Shown here piece by piece: positions 1 through 9,610 of a stretch of 64,000 nucleotides of DNA; positions within the stretch are counted from its first letter, which is position 1, and every line of letters begins with the position of its first letter. The notes under the pieces are model-generated. The model had not been told where the DNA came from, ran no database searches, and saw only the letters and a program-made list of their open reading frames with translations. Source of the stretch: Alteromonadaceae bacterium Bs31 (GTDB taxonomy: Bacteria; Pseudomonadota; Gammaproteobacteria; Pseudomonadales; Cellvibrionaceae); assembly GCA_900177435.1 (NCBI GenBank), contig FXAI01000003.1, positions 457,985 to 521,984 on the forward strand, given 5' to 3'. The position numbers and the translations under genes are program-made.

Positions 1-351
1 AAAACCCCCACCCCCGCCGGTGAGGGCCGAACCGACCAACAAAAGAGAATAATTTTGCGCAGCAGCTGCCAACCCACAGGCAACAATTCCCAGCAGAGAC
101 ATCAGCAAGCCCACATAAGCGGCCCACTTTCTGCCAAATTTCTTTGCCAGCAATGCCGCCGGGACAGTGGTGCATGCGATGCCCACAACCGCCAGCGTTA
201 TGGGTAGAGTCGCCAGCGATTTGCTCGGTGCCAACTCTGCCCCCAGCAAACCTGAGACCAGCACCATCAAGGGCATACTCCCTTGCACCAATGCCAGTGT
301 AGCCGCCAGTATCCATACGTTTTTGGGTAGTTGTTTTAGGGTGGCGAACAT
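1..351 (-). CDS. MFS transporter, N-terminal part (runs off the left edge)
   Basis: The minus strand from position 351 reads 117 codons without a stop to the window edge, so only the N-terminal part is present. The start is the ATG at 351-349; an in-frame TAA lies just upstream, so no longer start is possible. The translation is hydrophobic with about four membrane segments. After the second segment it carries a motif-A-like loop (AKKFGRKWAAY), typical of major facilitator superfamily transporters between helices 2 and 3. The substrate cannot be told from this fragment. It is divergent from the galactose symporter, with about 350 bp between them. Confidence 0.75.
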   Translation of the reverse strand, partial: MFATLKQLPKNVWILAATLALVQGSMPLMVLVSGLLGAELAPSKSLATLPITLAVVGIACTTVPAALLAKKFGRKWAAYVGLLMSLLGIVACGLAAAAQNYSLLLVGSALTGGGGGF

Positions 352-500
352 GATTGGGGGCCTTTATGTGGGCCGCAGAGCTTAGCATGGCGATTGTCGC
401 CAGAGCGATAACAAGTAGCCAGTAAGCCCTCCGCCACGCCCCTTAAAACAGGCAGCACCAGCGGAGCGAGAAACGCTCTTTCCGCACGCACCTGAGTTTA

Positions 501-548
501 TGGTATGGGCATGGGTTTTATGAGGGGAAGCCTTATCTGCCCATACCA
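501..548. promoter_or_regulatory. 11-bp perfect inverted repeat between divergent transporter genes
   Basis: TGGTATGGGCA at 501-511 is exactly repeated in inverted form (TGCCCATACCA) at 538-548, with 26 bp between. It lies in the 352-702 gap between the MFS gene and the SGLT-type symporter gene. No T-run follows on either strand, so an operator or 5' leader structure is more likely than a terminator. The assignment is inference. Confidence 0.4.
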
Positions 549-612
549 AGAGTGGGTTTGACTTAGCGTCGGAGATGCCTTTAACTTAGGGCTTGAAGGC
601 GCCTACAATCAT

Positions 613-624
613 AAAAGCGCTTTT
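613..624. promoter_or_regulatory. Palindrome AAAAGCGCTTTT, possible operator
   Basis: A perfect 12-bp palindrome with central GCGC lies about 80 bp upstream of the SGLT-type gene. LacI/GalR-family operators often have a central CG in an even palindrome, so it may be the binding site of a sugar-responsive repressor. No such regulator gene is in the window. The rest of the 352-702 gap shows nothing else recognisable. Confidence 0.3.
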
Positions 625-702
625 TTTAGCCTGCAATCAAGCTTACCAGCTCTTCTATTCCACAAATGATAAACAATAAAAATATTTGGGACCTATATCT
701 TC

Positions 703-2409
703 ATGAATAGCATAGAAATCTTCCTGTTTGTAATCGCTGTAACCGGCGTAATCAGTTTTGGTATCTGGCAAAGCCGCAGCAGCACCAGCGATAGCGGCGG
801 TGCGGCCAGTGGTTACTTTCTAGCAGGTCGCCATTTGAGCTGGTACCTGGTTGGCTTCTCGCTGATTGCAGCCAACATCTCCACCGAACAATTTGTAGGC
901 ATGTCCGGTAAGGCGGCAGACTGGCTGGGTATGGCCATCGCCTCTTACGAGTGGTTTGCGGCCATTACGCTGATTTTTGTCGCTTTTGTATTTTTGCCCA
1001 AGTTCCTAAAAACCGGTATCTACACGGTTCCTGAATTTCTCGAATACCGCTACGACCCATTTTCACGAACAGTAATGGCGATAGCCACACTGGTTATTTT
1101 GGTCGGCGTTCCAACAGCCTCGGTTATTTTTTCCGGTGCAAAGGTTATTTCCGGTTACTACCCCGACGTGCCGATTCTCGGCAATCTCACCGCCGCTTGC
1201 TGGCTAATTGCTGTGCTTGCTGCAGGGTATGTATTTATCGGAGGGCTAAAGGCCTGCGCCTGGACCGATTTGATCTGGGGCGCGTCTTTAATTGTCGGCG
1301 GGGCGATTGTTGCCTGGCTGGCTTTCGACGCCTTGGCGCTTGCCGACGCGGTGAAACTTGCACCTTCTGCAACGCTGAAGGATATCGATATTAATCAGCT
1401 AAAAGAAGCTGGTGCCTGGGAGCGATTCACTTTGCTTAACGCTGGCAGTGCCGCCGAAGGCGGTAAATTGCATATGGTGCGACCACTGAACGATGCAGAA
1501 ATCCCCTGGTCCGCCCTAATTGTAGGGCTTTGGATTCCCAACTTTTTTTACTGGGGCTTTAACCAATATATTGTGCAACGCACCCTGGGCTCACGCTCTC
1601 TGGCAGAGGGCCAAAAAGGTATTGTCTTTGCTGCCTTTTTAAAATTGTTGATTCCTTTTGTGGTTGTGATTCCCGGCATTCTCGCGTTTAACCTCTATTA
1701 TGAGCAAATGGCCACCAGCGCCGGCGGCTACGATTACGACAGTGCTTTCCCCACCCTGCTGCGCAACCTGATTAAGCCTCACCCCTGGATTAGCTGGTTT
1801 GTACTGGCTGCAATTTTTGGTGCGATTGTGAGCTCACTGGCATCAATGCTTAATTCCGCCTCCACTATTTTCACCATGGACATCTGGCACAAGTTCGTCA
1901 AAGGCAGCAAAGATGAAAACCTGCCAACGGTGGGCCGCGTCTGTGTAGTACTTTTTGTGATTATCGCAGCGTTCATCGCGCCGTCTTTGGCAGCACCAGG
2001 CTTTGGAGGCATATTCACCTTTATTCAGGAATTCCAGGGTTTTATCAGCCCCGGCGTGCTGGCGATTTTCTTTTTCGGTTTGCTGGTACCGAAAGCACCA
2101 CGCTTCCTTGGCTGGAGTGGCATTTTATTAAATGCATTTTTATACGGAGCATTTAAATGGTGGCTAGGTGATATAGTTGTAAGTTCGGGCTTGTGGTTCT
2201 CCGGAGAAATCTCTTTTCTCGACCGCATGGCCATTTGCTTTTTTCTTGTGTGTATTTACTGCACGGTAATGACTCTACTCAAGCCCCTGCCAAAACCTGT
2301 TGAGCTTCCTGTAAACGAAGATATGGATATGACATCTTCACCCACGGTGAAAATGTTTGGTTGGGGCGTAGTGGCGCTGACAGTAGTGCTTTATATTGTT
2401 TTCTGGTAA
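703..2409 (+). CDS. Sodium:galactose/glucose symporter, vSGLT type (SSS family)
   Basis: This 568-residue inner-membrane protein has many hydrophobic segments and follows the solute:sodium symporter family closely, especially the Vibrio galactose transporter vSGLT (about 540 residues). From memory of that protein, the sugar-contact positions appear to be kept: STEQF and SYEW near residues 60-90, FNQY near 280, AFLK near 315 and IQEFQ near 450. The sodium-site segment SMLNSASTIFTMD is also present. The neighbouring galE-galT-galK operon supports galactose as substrate. A strong terminator follows the gene. I am confident of the family and fairly confident of the sugar. Confidence 0.9.
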   Translation: MNSIEIFLFVIAVTGVISFGIWQSRSSTSDSGGAASGYFLAGRHLSWYLVGFSLIAANISTEQFVGMSGKAADWLGMAIASYEWFAAITLIFVAFVFLPKFLKTGIYTVPEFLEYRYDPFSRTVMAIATLVILVGVPTASVIFSGAKVISGYYPDVPILGNLTAACWLIAVLAAGYVFIGGLKACAWTDLIWGASLIVGGAIVAWLAFDALALADAVKLAPSATLKDIDINQLKEAGAWERFTLLNAGSAAEGGKLHMVRPLNDAEIPWSALIVGLWIPNFFYWGFNQYIVQRTLGSRSLAEGQKGIVFAAFLKLLIPFVVVIPGILAFNLYYEQMATSAGGYDYDSAFPTLLRNLIKPHPWISWFVLAAIFGAIVSSLASMLNSASTIFTMDIWHKFVKGSKDENLPTVGRVCVVLFVIIAAFIAPSLAAPGFGGIFTFIQEFQGFISPGVLAIFFFGLLVPKAPRFLGWSGILLNAFLYGAFKWWLGDIVVSSGLWFSGEISFLDRMAICFFLVCIYCTVMTLLKPLPKPVELPVNEDMDMTSSPTVKMFGWGVVALTVVLYIVFW

Positions 2410-2430
2410 CAGGAGACGCTCCAATACAAT

Positions 2431-2461
2431 AAAGCTCGGTGAGGCAAACCCACCGAGCTTT
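2431..2461 (+). terminator. Rho-independent-type hairpin after the SGLT gene
   Basis: Perfect 11-bp stem AAAGCTCGGTG / CACCGAGCTTT with a 9-nt loop, 21 bp after the symporter stop codon; the T-run is short. Confidence 0.75.
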
Positions 2462-2511
2462 TGTGAATGGCTTTGTTATAAAGGCTTTACTTGAAAGGCT
2501 AGGTATTCACA

Positions 2512-3366
2512 CTACAAGTTTGCCAGGTCCAGCCACAGCTCCTCTCTTTCCAGGGGCGTATTCGGGCCAATATTGGGGTTATTAATGGTGTAAATTCGCC
2601 GCGCTCCCAGGTTGGCTTTTTGCAAGGCGTTTTTTACTTCCGGGTCATTAAAAAAGTGCTGATCAAACGAGCCATCGGCAATCGCTTTATTTAATCCGCT
2701 GTAAATCATAGTGGCGAGCTTCGGCTGGGTTTTACTCACATAGATGTAATAGGGCATTACATATTTAAGAATAATCCCCTGCTCTACCGTAAGAGGCAAA
2801 TGGGAGTGATCGACAATCTCCTGCCAGGGTTCATGAACCCCCCGTGGAAAGGCATCAAAACGCCCACCTTCGAGCATGTAATACAAACCCTCGGATTTTA
2901 AACTTGTTACCACGCTTAATCCGGCAGCATTCAGTATGGCGGTATCAGACCAGGTTTTCCCCTGGCCCATACGCAGGTTTTTTAAATCGTCCAAAGATTG
3001 CACGCGGTCGAATTTGGCCTGGTCACCCTGACGAATAATAAATACCCGGTGCCCCATCATGCCTTTATAAACGGGTATATGTATTGGCAAGTAGCGTTCA
3101 TCTTTTGCTTTGGAGGCCCCGGTCCACAGAATACTCAGGTCGCCATTTTCCACCATTTCCGCAATACGGGCCCGGCTGATTTCCTCTGAGTTTTCCGAAA
3201 AGGTCACCCTTTCATCGGTGTAACTGGCAGCCAGTTTAAGCAGGCCAACCATATAGCGGTCGTTCGGTAAAACTCTTTTCTGGTGATACACCGTCAGTTC
3301 AGCGGTGGCCACTGTGCTGAGCAGAACCAGTAATACAGCCACAAGGCTCTTGGCTAGATGAAACAT
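2512..3366 (-). CDS. Periplasmic solute-binding-protein-like (family 3 fold)
   Basis: The 284-residue product has a Sec signal peptide (about residues 1-22, ending ATA before ELTVYHQ). Its layout is that of a small periplasmic binding protein of the amino-acid/family 3 type: a two-lobed mature region with a SLDDLKNLRMGQGKTWSD segment around residue 125 that resembles the lobe-crossing region. No permease or ATPase lies beside it, so it is an orphan; such proteins sometimes act as sensors rather than transport parts. It follows galK on the same strand after about 170 bp that contain a hairpin, so it is probably a separate unit. The ligand is unknown. Confidence 0.6.
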   Translation of the reverse strand: MFHLAKSLVAVLLVLLSTVATAELTVYHQKRVLPNDRYMVGLLKLAASYTDERVTFSENSEEISRARIAEMVENGDLSILWTGASKAKDERYLPIHIPVYKGMMGHRVFIIRQGDQAKFDRVQSLDDLKNLRMGQGKTWSDTAILNAAGLSVVTSLKSEGLYYMLEGGRFDAFPRGVHEPWQEIVDHSHLPLTVEQGIILKYVMPYYIYVSKTQPKLATMIYSGLNKAIADGSFDQHFFNDPEVKNALQKANLGARRIYTINNPNIGPNTPLEREELWLDLANL

Positions 3367-3471
3367 ATACCCTCACGAATTGCGATAAAACGGTCATAGC
3401 TGGTCATGGGCGGCGAATATTGCCCTGATATTATGCAATATAGACCATTGGAACAGCTTTGATGGCCAAGT

Positions 3472-3496
3472 TCGGGGCTTTGATTGAGAGCCCCGA
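3472..3496 (-). terminator. Hairpin downstream of galK
   Basis: 8-bp stem TCGGGGCT / AGCCCCGA with a 9-nt loop, in the gap between the galK stop and the next minus-strand gene. There is no clear T-run, so it may end the gal operon or only protect the transcript. Confidence 0.4.
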
Positions 3497-3540
3497 GCTA
3501 GATCATGCAACGCGAGAAGTAAGAGGAATAATGGCGCTGG

Positions 3541-4695
3541 CTAGCTTGAGCTAAAGGCACCTGCACTGGCCTGACAAACGTAGATATCTGCCTTGAGGCC
3601 ACTTTGCTGGTAATATTTTTGTTCCACCGCGTGCAAGACCTGCTGCTCCAGCTCAGTGGCAACCAGAGCCACCACGCAACCACCAAAACCTCCGCCAGTC
3701 ATGCGAACACCGCCCCTGCCCTTTAGCACCTCGGCAATAATACTCACCAGCGTATCGATGGCTGGTACGGTTATCTCGAAGTCGTCTTTCATGGAGCTGT
3801 GGGATGCAGCCATAAGTTCACCCATGAGCGTTAAGTCTCCCCTGGAGAGAGCCTCCGTGGCTGCAAGAGTGCGCTGGTTCTCTGAGATAACATGCAAGGC
3901 GCGCCTGTAGGCTACGGGGTCGATTTGAGCCTGCTCGGCACGCAGCTGCTGCAAACTCAGGTCGCGCAGCGCCTTCACCTTAAAGTGCGCAGCAACTTGC
4001 TCGCACTGCTGGCGACGCAGATTGTATTCACTGCCCACCAAGCCGCGTTTCACATTTGAATTAACAATTATGAGGCTGCAATCGGCGGGCATGGCAACCA
4101 TACGGGTTTCCAGCGAACGACAATCCAGCAACATTGCCTTGCCGCTCTCGCCAAGAGCAGAGACCAGCTGATCCATAATGCCGCAGTTACAGCCAACAAA
4201 GTTGTTTTCTGCTGCCTGACCAAACAGCGCTGCTTGTCTACCCCCGAGCGCTTCTCCACTTAAGCCGGTCAATGCAGCTGCAGATACATTTTCAAGTGCC
4301 GCAGATGAGCTTAAGCCCGCTCCCAAGGGCACATTGCCGCTGATCACCATATTGGCACCCGTAAGCAACAAACCAGCGGACTGCATTTCGGCAATAACGC
4401 CCCGCAGATAATTACTCCAGGGCTGCTCATTATCCAACTGCATTTTTTCATCGAGGCAGAAACTTACTTTGCCCGCGGCTTCATCCAGAGCAATGGCTTC
4501 AATCCGACGATCGTCCCGCTTACTGGCAGCGATGGCAGTATAAAAATTTATGGCAACCGGCAGTACGAAACCATCGTTATAATCTGTGTGCTCTCCGATA
4601 AGGTTAACTCTTCCCGGCGCGGTAAAAATTTTGTCTGCAGTTTTAGCAAAATATTGCTCGTGGCCATTAGCGGCAAGTCGCTTCGGGTCTTGCAT
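3541..4695 (-). CDS. galK: Galactokinase
   Basis: Phosphorylates alpha-D-galactose to galactose-1-phosphate with ATP, the first committed step of the Leloir pathway, in the cytoplasm. At 384 residues it is the usual length. The galactokinase signature (GRVNLIGEHTDYNDGF) is near residue 30, the GHMP ATP loop (PLGAGLSSSAALE) near 125-137, and MDQLVSALG, holding the expected catalytic Asp, near 175. It is the last gene of galE-galT-galK, 14 bp after galT. It is followed by a hairpin. Confidence 0.95.
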   Translation of the reverse strand: MQDPKRLAANGHEQYFAKTADKIFTAPGRVNLIGEHTDYNDGFVLPVAINFYTAIAASKRDDRRIEAIALDEAAGKVSFCLDEKMQLDNEQPWSNYLRGVIAEMQSAGLLLTGANMVISGNVPLGAGLSSSAALENVSAAALTGLSGEALGGRQAALFGQAAENNFVGCNCGIMDQLVSALGESGKAMLLDCRSLETRMVAMPADCSLIIVNSNVKRGLVGSEYNLRRQQCEQVAAHFKVKALRDLSLQQLRAEQAQIDPVAYRRALHVISENQRTLAATEALSRGDLTLMGELMAASHSSMKDDFEITVPAIDTLVSIIAEVLKGRGGVRMTGGGFGGCVVALVATELEQQVLHAVEQKYYQQSGLKADIYVCQASAGAFSSS

Positions 4696-4709
4696 TGTAT
4701 TTATCTCTT

Positions 4710-5747
4710 CTATTTATTTTTGTAGTGCTGTTCTGGAAGGGCGCGCAAGCGCTCTGCCGCTTGCTCCGGTGTCAGGTCTCGCTGTGCCTCGGCAAGCATT
4801 TCGTAACCCACCATAAATTTTCTAACCGTGGCCGAACGCAATAAGGGCGGATAGAAATGCGCGTGCAATTGCCAGGCAGGGTGCTCCCCGCCATCAAAGG
4901 GGGCACCGTGCCAACCCATAGAATAGGGGAATGAGATCTGAAATAGATTGTCGTAACGGATGGTGATCTGCTTGATAATATCTGCCAGAGAGAAACGTTG
5001 CGCCTGCCCCAATTGAGTCATTTTTTGCAGCGCAAATTTCGGCAATAAAAGCGTCTCGAAAGGCCAGCCCGCCCAGTAGGGAACGAGCACCAACCAGTCC
5101 TCGTTTTCTACCACAATGCGCTCGCTCTTTTCACACTCCCGCTGCACATAATCCAGTAGTAATGCACGGCCATTGCGCTGCCAATAGTGCAGTTGCTTGT
5201 CATGTTCCCGCGCGACCAGCGTAGGCATATTTTTCTGTGCCCACACCTGCCCATGGGGATGCGGCATGGAGCAGCCCATCATTGCGCCTTTATTTTCGAA
5301 CAATTGCACACAGGGATAGTGGGCGGCCAACTGTTCTGTTTGTTGCACCCAGGTATCTACGATTAGCTTTATCTGCCCCTCATCCAGCTCTGGAAGGGTT
5401 TTACTGTGGTCCGGGGAAAAGCAGATTACCCGTGCTTCACCCTGCTCTGCCTGCAGGCGAAACAGTTGGTCATCGCTGTGGTGCTCTGGCGTATCTTTTT
5501 GCAGCGCTGCAAAATCATTATTGAAAACATAAGTACCCGTGTAGGGCGGGTTTTCATCGCCGGTTATACGCTTGTTGCCGGGGCACAGAAAACAACCTGC
5601 ATCATAGCTGGGCTGCAAGCCACCTTCGGGTGTTTCCGACTGCCCCTGCCAGGGGCGCTTGGCTCGATGTGGCGATACCAGAATCCAATCGCCATTAAGT
5701 GGGTTGTATCGACGGTGAGGGTGATCAGAGGGTTCAAATTCAGTCAT
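4710..5747 (-). CDS. galT: Galactose-1-phosphate uridylyltransferase
   Basis: Exchanges UMP between UDP-glucose and galactose-1-phosphate, giving UDP-galactose and glucose-1-phosphate. It has 345 residues, close to the E. coli enzyme. The zinc-binding CFLC is near residue 52. The active-site HPH motif lies in [13 protein letters not shown] near residue 165, where the central His is the nucleotidylated residue in this family. The C-terminal half contains the expected WHGAPFDG and HAHFYPP segments. It starts 5 bp after the galE stop and ends 14 bp before galK, so the three are almost certainly one transcript. Confidence 0.95.
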   Translation of the reverse strand: MTEFEPSDHPHRRYNPLNGDWILVSPHRAKRPWQGQSETPEGGLQPSYDAGCFLCPGNKRITGDENPPYTGTYVFNNDFAALQKDTPEHHSDDQLFRLQAEQGEARVICFSPDHSKTLPELDEGQIKLIVDTWVQQTEQLAAHYPCVQLFENKGAMMGCSMPHPHGQVWAQKNMPTLVAREHDKQLHYWQRNGRALLLDYVQRECEKSERIVVENEDWLVLVPYWAGWPFETLLLPKFALQKMTQLGQAQRFSLADIIKQITIRYDNLFQISFPYSMGWHGAPFDGGEHPAWQLHAHFYPPLLRSATVRKFMVGYEMLAEAQRDLTPEQAAERLRALPEQHYKNK

Positions 5748-5752
5748 ATAGT

Positions 5753-6775
5753 TTAGTCGTCGTCATAACCATTGGGATTAGCCGACTGCCAGCGCCAGGC
5801 GTCCTGCACCATCCGTTTTATATCGTATTCAGCTTGCCAGCCAAGCTGCTGCTGCGCCAGGGTGGGGTCGGCGTAACACTCGGCAATATCTCCAGCACGG
5901 CGAGGTGCAAAGGTGTGGGGAATGGCCTTTCCACAGGCTTGCTCAAAGGCGTGAATAATTTCCAGCACACTGGAACCTTTGCCTGTACCCAGGTTATAGG
6001 TGTAACAGCCCGCATCGGCGGAGAGCAATTTCTGCAAGGCTTTCACGTGGCCGCGCGCCAGGTCCACCACATGAATATAATCTCGCACGCCGGTACCGTC
6101 GGGCGTGGAGTAGTCGTTACCAAAAACTTTCAGCTGCTCCAGTTTACCCACAGCAACCTGCGCCACGTAAGGCAAGAGGTTATTAGGAATGCCTTGGGGG
6201 TCTTCTCCTATATCGCCACTCTGGTGGGCACCAATGGGGTTGAAATAACGCAACAGAGAGACTCGCCAATCAGTATTGGGCGCCTTGCAGCAATCACGCA
6301 GTATCTCCTCAACCATCAATTTACTGCGGCCATAGGGGTTGGTGGCTGAGGTGGGAAAGTCTTCTAGAATGGGAACGGAAGCCGGGTCACCGTAGACCGT
6401 TGCAGAGGAACTGAACAAAATTTTGTTCACTTTGGCATCTTCCATGGCCTGACACAGAGTCAGTGTACCGCTCACATTATTTTCAAAATAAGTGAGCGGA
6501 ATCTCACAGGACTCGCCCACCGCCTTCAAACCGGCAAAGTGAATAACTGCCGCAATAGAGTATTTACTGAAGATTGCTGCCAACGCTGACTTATCACGTA
6601 TGTCTGCTTCAACAAATTCAATATGCCTACCGGTAATACGCTCAACACGATAAATAGCTTCGCGCTTGCTGTTGCAGAGGTTATCTACCACTACAAGTTC
6701 GAAACCTGCTTCCAATAATTCAATGCAGGTGTGGCTGCCAATATAGCCTGCGCCCCCTGTTACCAGTACTTGCAT
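5753..6775 (-). CDS. galE: UDP-glucose 4-epimerase
   Basis: Interconverts UDP-galactose and UDP-glucose using tightly bound NAD+. The 340-residue protein begins with the Rossmann signature [10 protein letters not shown]. It has the short-chain dehydrogenase catalytic set: SSSATVYG for the Ser and YGRSK for the Tyr/Lys pair. It is the first gene of the galE-galT-galK operon; the 385-bp region upstream must hold its promoter. It also supplies UDP-galactose for surface polysaccharides when no galactose is available. Confidence 0.95.
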   Translation of the reverse strand: MQVLVTGGAGYIGSHTCIELLEAGFELVVVDNLCNSKREAIYRVERITGRHIEFVEADIRDKSALAAIFSKYSIAAVIHFAGLKAVGESCEIPLTYFENNVSGTLTLCQAMEDAKVNKILFSSSATVYGDPASVPILEDFPTSATNPYGRSKLMVEEILRDCCKAPNTDWRVSLLRYFNPIGAHQSGDIGEDPQGIPNNLLPYVAQVAVGKLEQLKVFGNDYSTPDGTGVRDYIHVVDLARGHVKALQKLLSADAGCYTYNLGTGKGSSVLEIIHAFEQACGKAIPHTFAPRRAGDIAECYADPTLAQQQLGWQAEYDIKRMVQDAWRWQSANPNGYDDD

Positions 6776-7102
6776 AGTTCCGCCCTAAATTGCTTGATAG
6801 AAAACGCCGTCACAAAGTGATGACGCATAGCTTTCGCCCTGTTCAGCCGCTGCTTACTGTCTACAACATCTTGTGCCCAGAATCGCCCACTCGCACAAAA
6901 AAACGCAAAGCGCACAAAAGCCACAGCAGCGCGATAAAACGCCTGCGCGAATCTTCCATCATTTGTGTGACCATCTCAAGCATGGGGCTATTATATTCAC
7001 CGTTGAAGTGACCTCAGCCAGTGAAGGCTAAATGATGGGCGTAGCATTCGGTCAAATAAACAACAATAGTGAATTCTTCCATGGGAACCAAACCAATTAG
7101 GC

Positions 7103-7108
7103 TATAAT
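7103..7108 (+). promoter_or_regulatory. Possible -10 box for the TRAP membrane genes
   Basis: TATAAT lies 52 bp upstream of the ATG at 7161, in the 6776-7160 gap between galE and the TRAP genes. No good -35 box is visible at 16-18 bp, so an activator may be needed. The remainder of the gap shows no gene; the short Lys/Arg/Ser-rich reading frame at 6790-7011 does not look coding. Confidence 0.35.
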
Positions 7109-7160
7109 CGCCCGGCTGAATTCGAGGGAACGCGTTCTACTCCAGCTTTCTTATAAAAAT

Positions 7161-7691
7161 ATGAATCAATCAATAAGCCTATATTTAGTATCACATATTG
7201 ACGCTCTGAGCCAGTTCATAGGTAAAGCCCTTGCCTGGTTAACTCTGCTTATGGTCTTGTTGGTGGCCTTAGTGGTGGCCATGCGAACATTTCTGGACAA
7301 GGGCTCAATCCCGTTACAGGAATCTATCACCTATATGCATGCCGCCGTATTTTTATTGTGCCTGGGCTATAACGTGCAACAGGGTGCCCATGTAAGGGTA
7401 GATGTATTTTACGGCCGCTTTAATAAGAGCCAAAAAGCCTGGGTGGATGCCATTGGTGCTGTTTGCTTCCTGTTACCGTTCGCCTTGTTTCTCATGCTTA
7501 GCAGCTTGCAGTTCGTGGCCAATGCCTGGCAAATATCCGAGACCTCCGCCGACCCCGGCGGGCTTCCTTTTGTCTATGCCCTGAAAACCTTGATACCTCT
7601 TGCTGGCCTGCTACTGGCTCTTCAAGCCCTGGCAGAGGTACTACGAGCTCTGCATACGCTATGCTGGGCAGACAACAGCGAGCCATCGTGA
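7161..7691 (+). CDS. TRAP transporter small membrane subunit (DctQ family)
   Basis: This 176-residue protein with four hydrophobic segments (about residues 20-40, 55-75, 95-115, 135-160) matches the DctQ/small TRAP permease layout, including the QESITYMHAAVFLL segment. It joins the large subunit in the inner membrane to bring in solute with sodium, delivered by a periplasmic binding protein. The stop codon overlaps the proposed GTG start of the next gene (GTGA), suggesting coupled translation. The binding protein at 9611-10744, on the opposite strand, is of the alpha-keto acid type, so this is probably the matching TakQ. Confidence 0.9.
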   Translation: MNQSISLYLVSHIDALSQFIGKALAWLTLLMVLLVALVVAMRTFLDKGSIPLQESITYMHAAVFLLCLGYNVQQGAHVRVDVFYGRFNKSQKAWVDAIGAVCFLLPFALFLMLSSLQFVANAWQISETSADPGGLPFVYALKTLIPLAGLLLALQALAEVLRALHTLCWADNSEPS

Positions 7692-9061
7692 CCCAATACC
7701 TTCCGCTACTCATGTTCCTGCTTGTTTGTGCCGCACTAATGCTGGGCTACCCGGTCGCCTTTACACTGGCAGGCTGTGCCTTGTTTTTTGCGGGCATCGG
7801 CAGCCTGTTTGGCGCTTTCGATATTAATCTATTGCTGCTCTACCCCGACCGAATCTTCAGCGGCACAGTCAGCAATACCACTCTCATCGCAGTACCGCTG
7901 TTCGTGTTTATGGGAGTAATGCTGGAGCGTTCGAAAATCGCAGAAGAACTGCTGGAGCGAATGGCTCATGCCTGTGCACGCTTTCCAGCCGGTTTAGGCC
8001 TTTCTGTCGTGGCTGTAGGTATGCTGATGGCTGCCAGCACCGGTATCGTTGGCGCAACGGTAGTAACCATGGGCCTGATGTCCCTCCCCACGATGCTGAA
8101 AAGCAAATACGATCCTGCTCTGGCGGCGGGCACAATTTGCGCAACGGGCACGCTCGGGCAGATAATTCCACCGTCTATTGCACTGGTATTGCTCGGGGAT
8201 GTACTGTCCAGTGCCTACCAGCAGGCCCAGCTTAACCTGGGGGTATTTAATGCTCAGCCAGTCTCAGTAGGGGACTTATTTATCGGGGCAATTATTCCCG
8301 GCCTGGTTCTGGTGGTGTTGTACCTCATCTATTTACTCCTTGTTGGTGTGCTCAAACCCTCTCTCGCACCAGCATTCGAGGACGATGAGACAGTTACCAC
8401 CCGCCAGCTGTTAATCAGCATTGCGCCACCTATTACACTCATTTTACTGGTCTTGGGCTCCATTATTTCTGGTGCAGCTACACCCACAGAGGCTGCCGGT
8501 GTGGGGGCTCTCGCGGCCATTGTACTGGCCGCGTTGAAGCGCCAACTCAGCGTTAACACCTTGCGTGAAGTGGTTCGTTCCACCACCAAAGTCACCGCTA
8601 TGGTATTTGCCATACTGCTGGGTGCCTCGCTATTTTCACTGGTATTCCAGGGGCTGGGCGGTGATGAACTGGTGGCCAGCTTCTTCCACGAACTGCCCGG
8701 CGGCACCTTTATGTCACTTCTGCTGGTTATGCTGGCAATATTCCTACTGGGCTTTATTCTCGATTTTATCGAAATTACCTTTGTGGTTATCCCCATCGTT
8801 GGCCCTGTTTTGCTGGGCATGGGGGTAGATCCGGTTTGGCTTGGAATAATGATTGCAGTTAATTTGCAAACGTCTTTCTTAACGCCGCCGTTTGGTTTCG
8901 CGCTATTTTACCTGCGCGGCGTAGCGCCCGCTTCAGTGAGCACTGGCGCAATTTACAAAGGCGTGCTGCCATTTATTGTCATCCAACTATTTATGATGGC
9001 CCTATTGGCACTGTGGCCCGAACTTGCAACCTGGCTGCCAGGGAAATTAGCAGCAAATTAA
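7688..9061 (+). CDS. TRAP transporter large membrane subunit (DctM family)
   Basis: Large inner-membrane subunit of about 457 residues, with roughly a dozen membrane segments and the GATVVTMGLMSLP and ATGTLGQIIPPSI stretches typical of DctM. The reading frame is open from 7661. I prefer the GTG at 7688 because it overlaps the small-subunit stop in a GTGA arrangement and fits the family N-terminus. DctM carries the sodium-coupled translocation path. It works with the small subunit just upstream, and a thioesterase gene follows 13 bp later. Alpha-keto acid transport is inferred from the nearby TakP-like protein. Confidence 0.92.
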   Translation: MTQYLPLLMFLLVCAALMLGYPVAFTLAGCALFFAGIGSLFGAFDINLLLLYPDRIFSGTVSNTTLIAVPLFVFMGVMLERSKIAEELLERMAHACARFPAGLGLSVVAVGMLMAASTGIVGATVVTMGLMSLPTMLKSKYDPALAAGTICATGTLGQIIPPSIALVLLGDVLSSAYQQAQLNLGVFNAQPVSVGDLFIGAIIPGLVLVVLYLIYLLLVGVLKPSLAPAFEDDETVTTRQLLISIAPPITLILLVLGSIISGAATPTEAAGVGALAAIVLAALKRQLSVNTLREVVRSTTKVTAMVFAILLGASLFSLVFQGLGGDELVASFFHELPGGTFMSLLLVMLAIFLLGFILDFIEITFVVIPIVGPVLLGMGVDPVWLGIMIAVNLQTSFLTPPFGFALFYLRGVAPASVSTGAIYKGVLPFIVIQLFMMALLALWPELATWLPGKLAAN

Positions 9062-9074
9062 ACTGGGGAAATGA

Positions 9075-9473
9075 ATGTCCAAACACGATGAAGACCCAAC
9101 ACCCAACGGCGAACTGGTTTTACAAACCCTGGCGCTGCCCAAAGACACCAATTCCAACGGCGATATATTCGGCGGCTGGCTGTTATCGCAAATGGATCTT
9201 GGCGGGGCAATTGCGGCCAGAGAGGTAGCACGAGGTAGAGTTACCACCGTTGCCATAGGCAGCATGGGCTTTCTAAGACCCGTGCCGGTGGGCTCAACCG
9301 TCAGCTGCTATTGTGAGGTGACTGAAATAGGACGCGCGTCAGTTAAAACTCTGGTAGAGGTTTGGGTAAAACAATACGACAAAAGTGACCAGCAAAAAGT
9401 AACCGAAGGTGAGTTTGTTTACGTAGCCATTGATGATAGCGGCCGCACTCGACCGGTACCAAGCCAACGATAA
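9075..9473 (+). CDS. yciA: Acyl-CoA thioesterase, YciA type
   Basis: Hotdog-fold thioesterase of 132 residues, the YciA length. The N-terminus TLALPKDTNSNGDIFGGWL contains the Asn-x-x-Gly-Asp-x-x-Gly-Gly segment of this family, in which the Asp is the catalytic residue. YciA proteins are cytoplasmic and hydrolyse short to long acyl-CoAs, releasing CoA. The gene begins 13 bp after the TRAP large subunit and may be co-transcribed. It converges with the TRAP binding-protein gene; the 137-bp gap shows no clear terminator. Confidence 0.92.
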   Translation: MSKHDEDPTPNGELVLQTLALPKDTNSNGDIFGGWLLSQMDLGGAIAAREVARGRVTTVAIGSMGFLRPVPVGSTVSCYCEVTEIGRASVKTLVEVWVKQYDKSDQQKVTEGEFVYVAIDDSGRTRPVPSQR

Positions 9474-9610
9474 AAAGGCCTTGCACCAACGAAACACCAG
9501 AGTACGCTCCTGACTGCCAAGCTTAGGCCGAGTAGTGCAAAGCTGGCAGAATTTTAAAGCAGGTCGATGCATTTAAGAGCGCGCAGCAAAGAGCAGGAGT
9601 ATCAACCGGG

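Noticed and set aside
167..385. 72-residue plus-strand reading frame
   Set aside because: It lies opposite the MFS transporter gene, which has clear membrane segments and motif A; the plus-strand frame has no signal or family pattern.
6790..7011. 73-residue frame upstream of the TRAP genes
   Set aside because: It is rich in Lys, Arg and Ser, has no ribosome-binding site, and sits in the galE promoter region.
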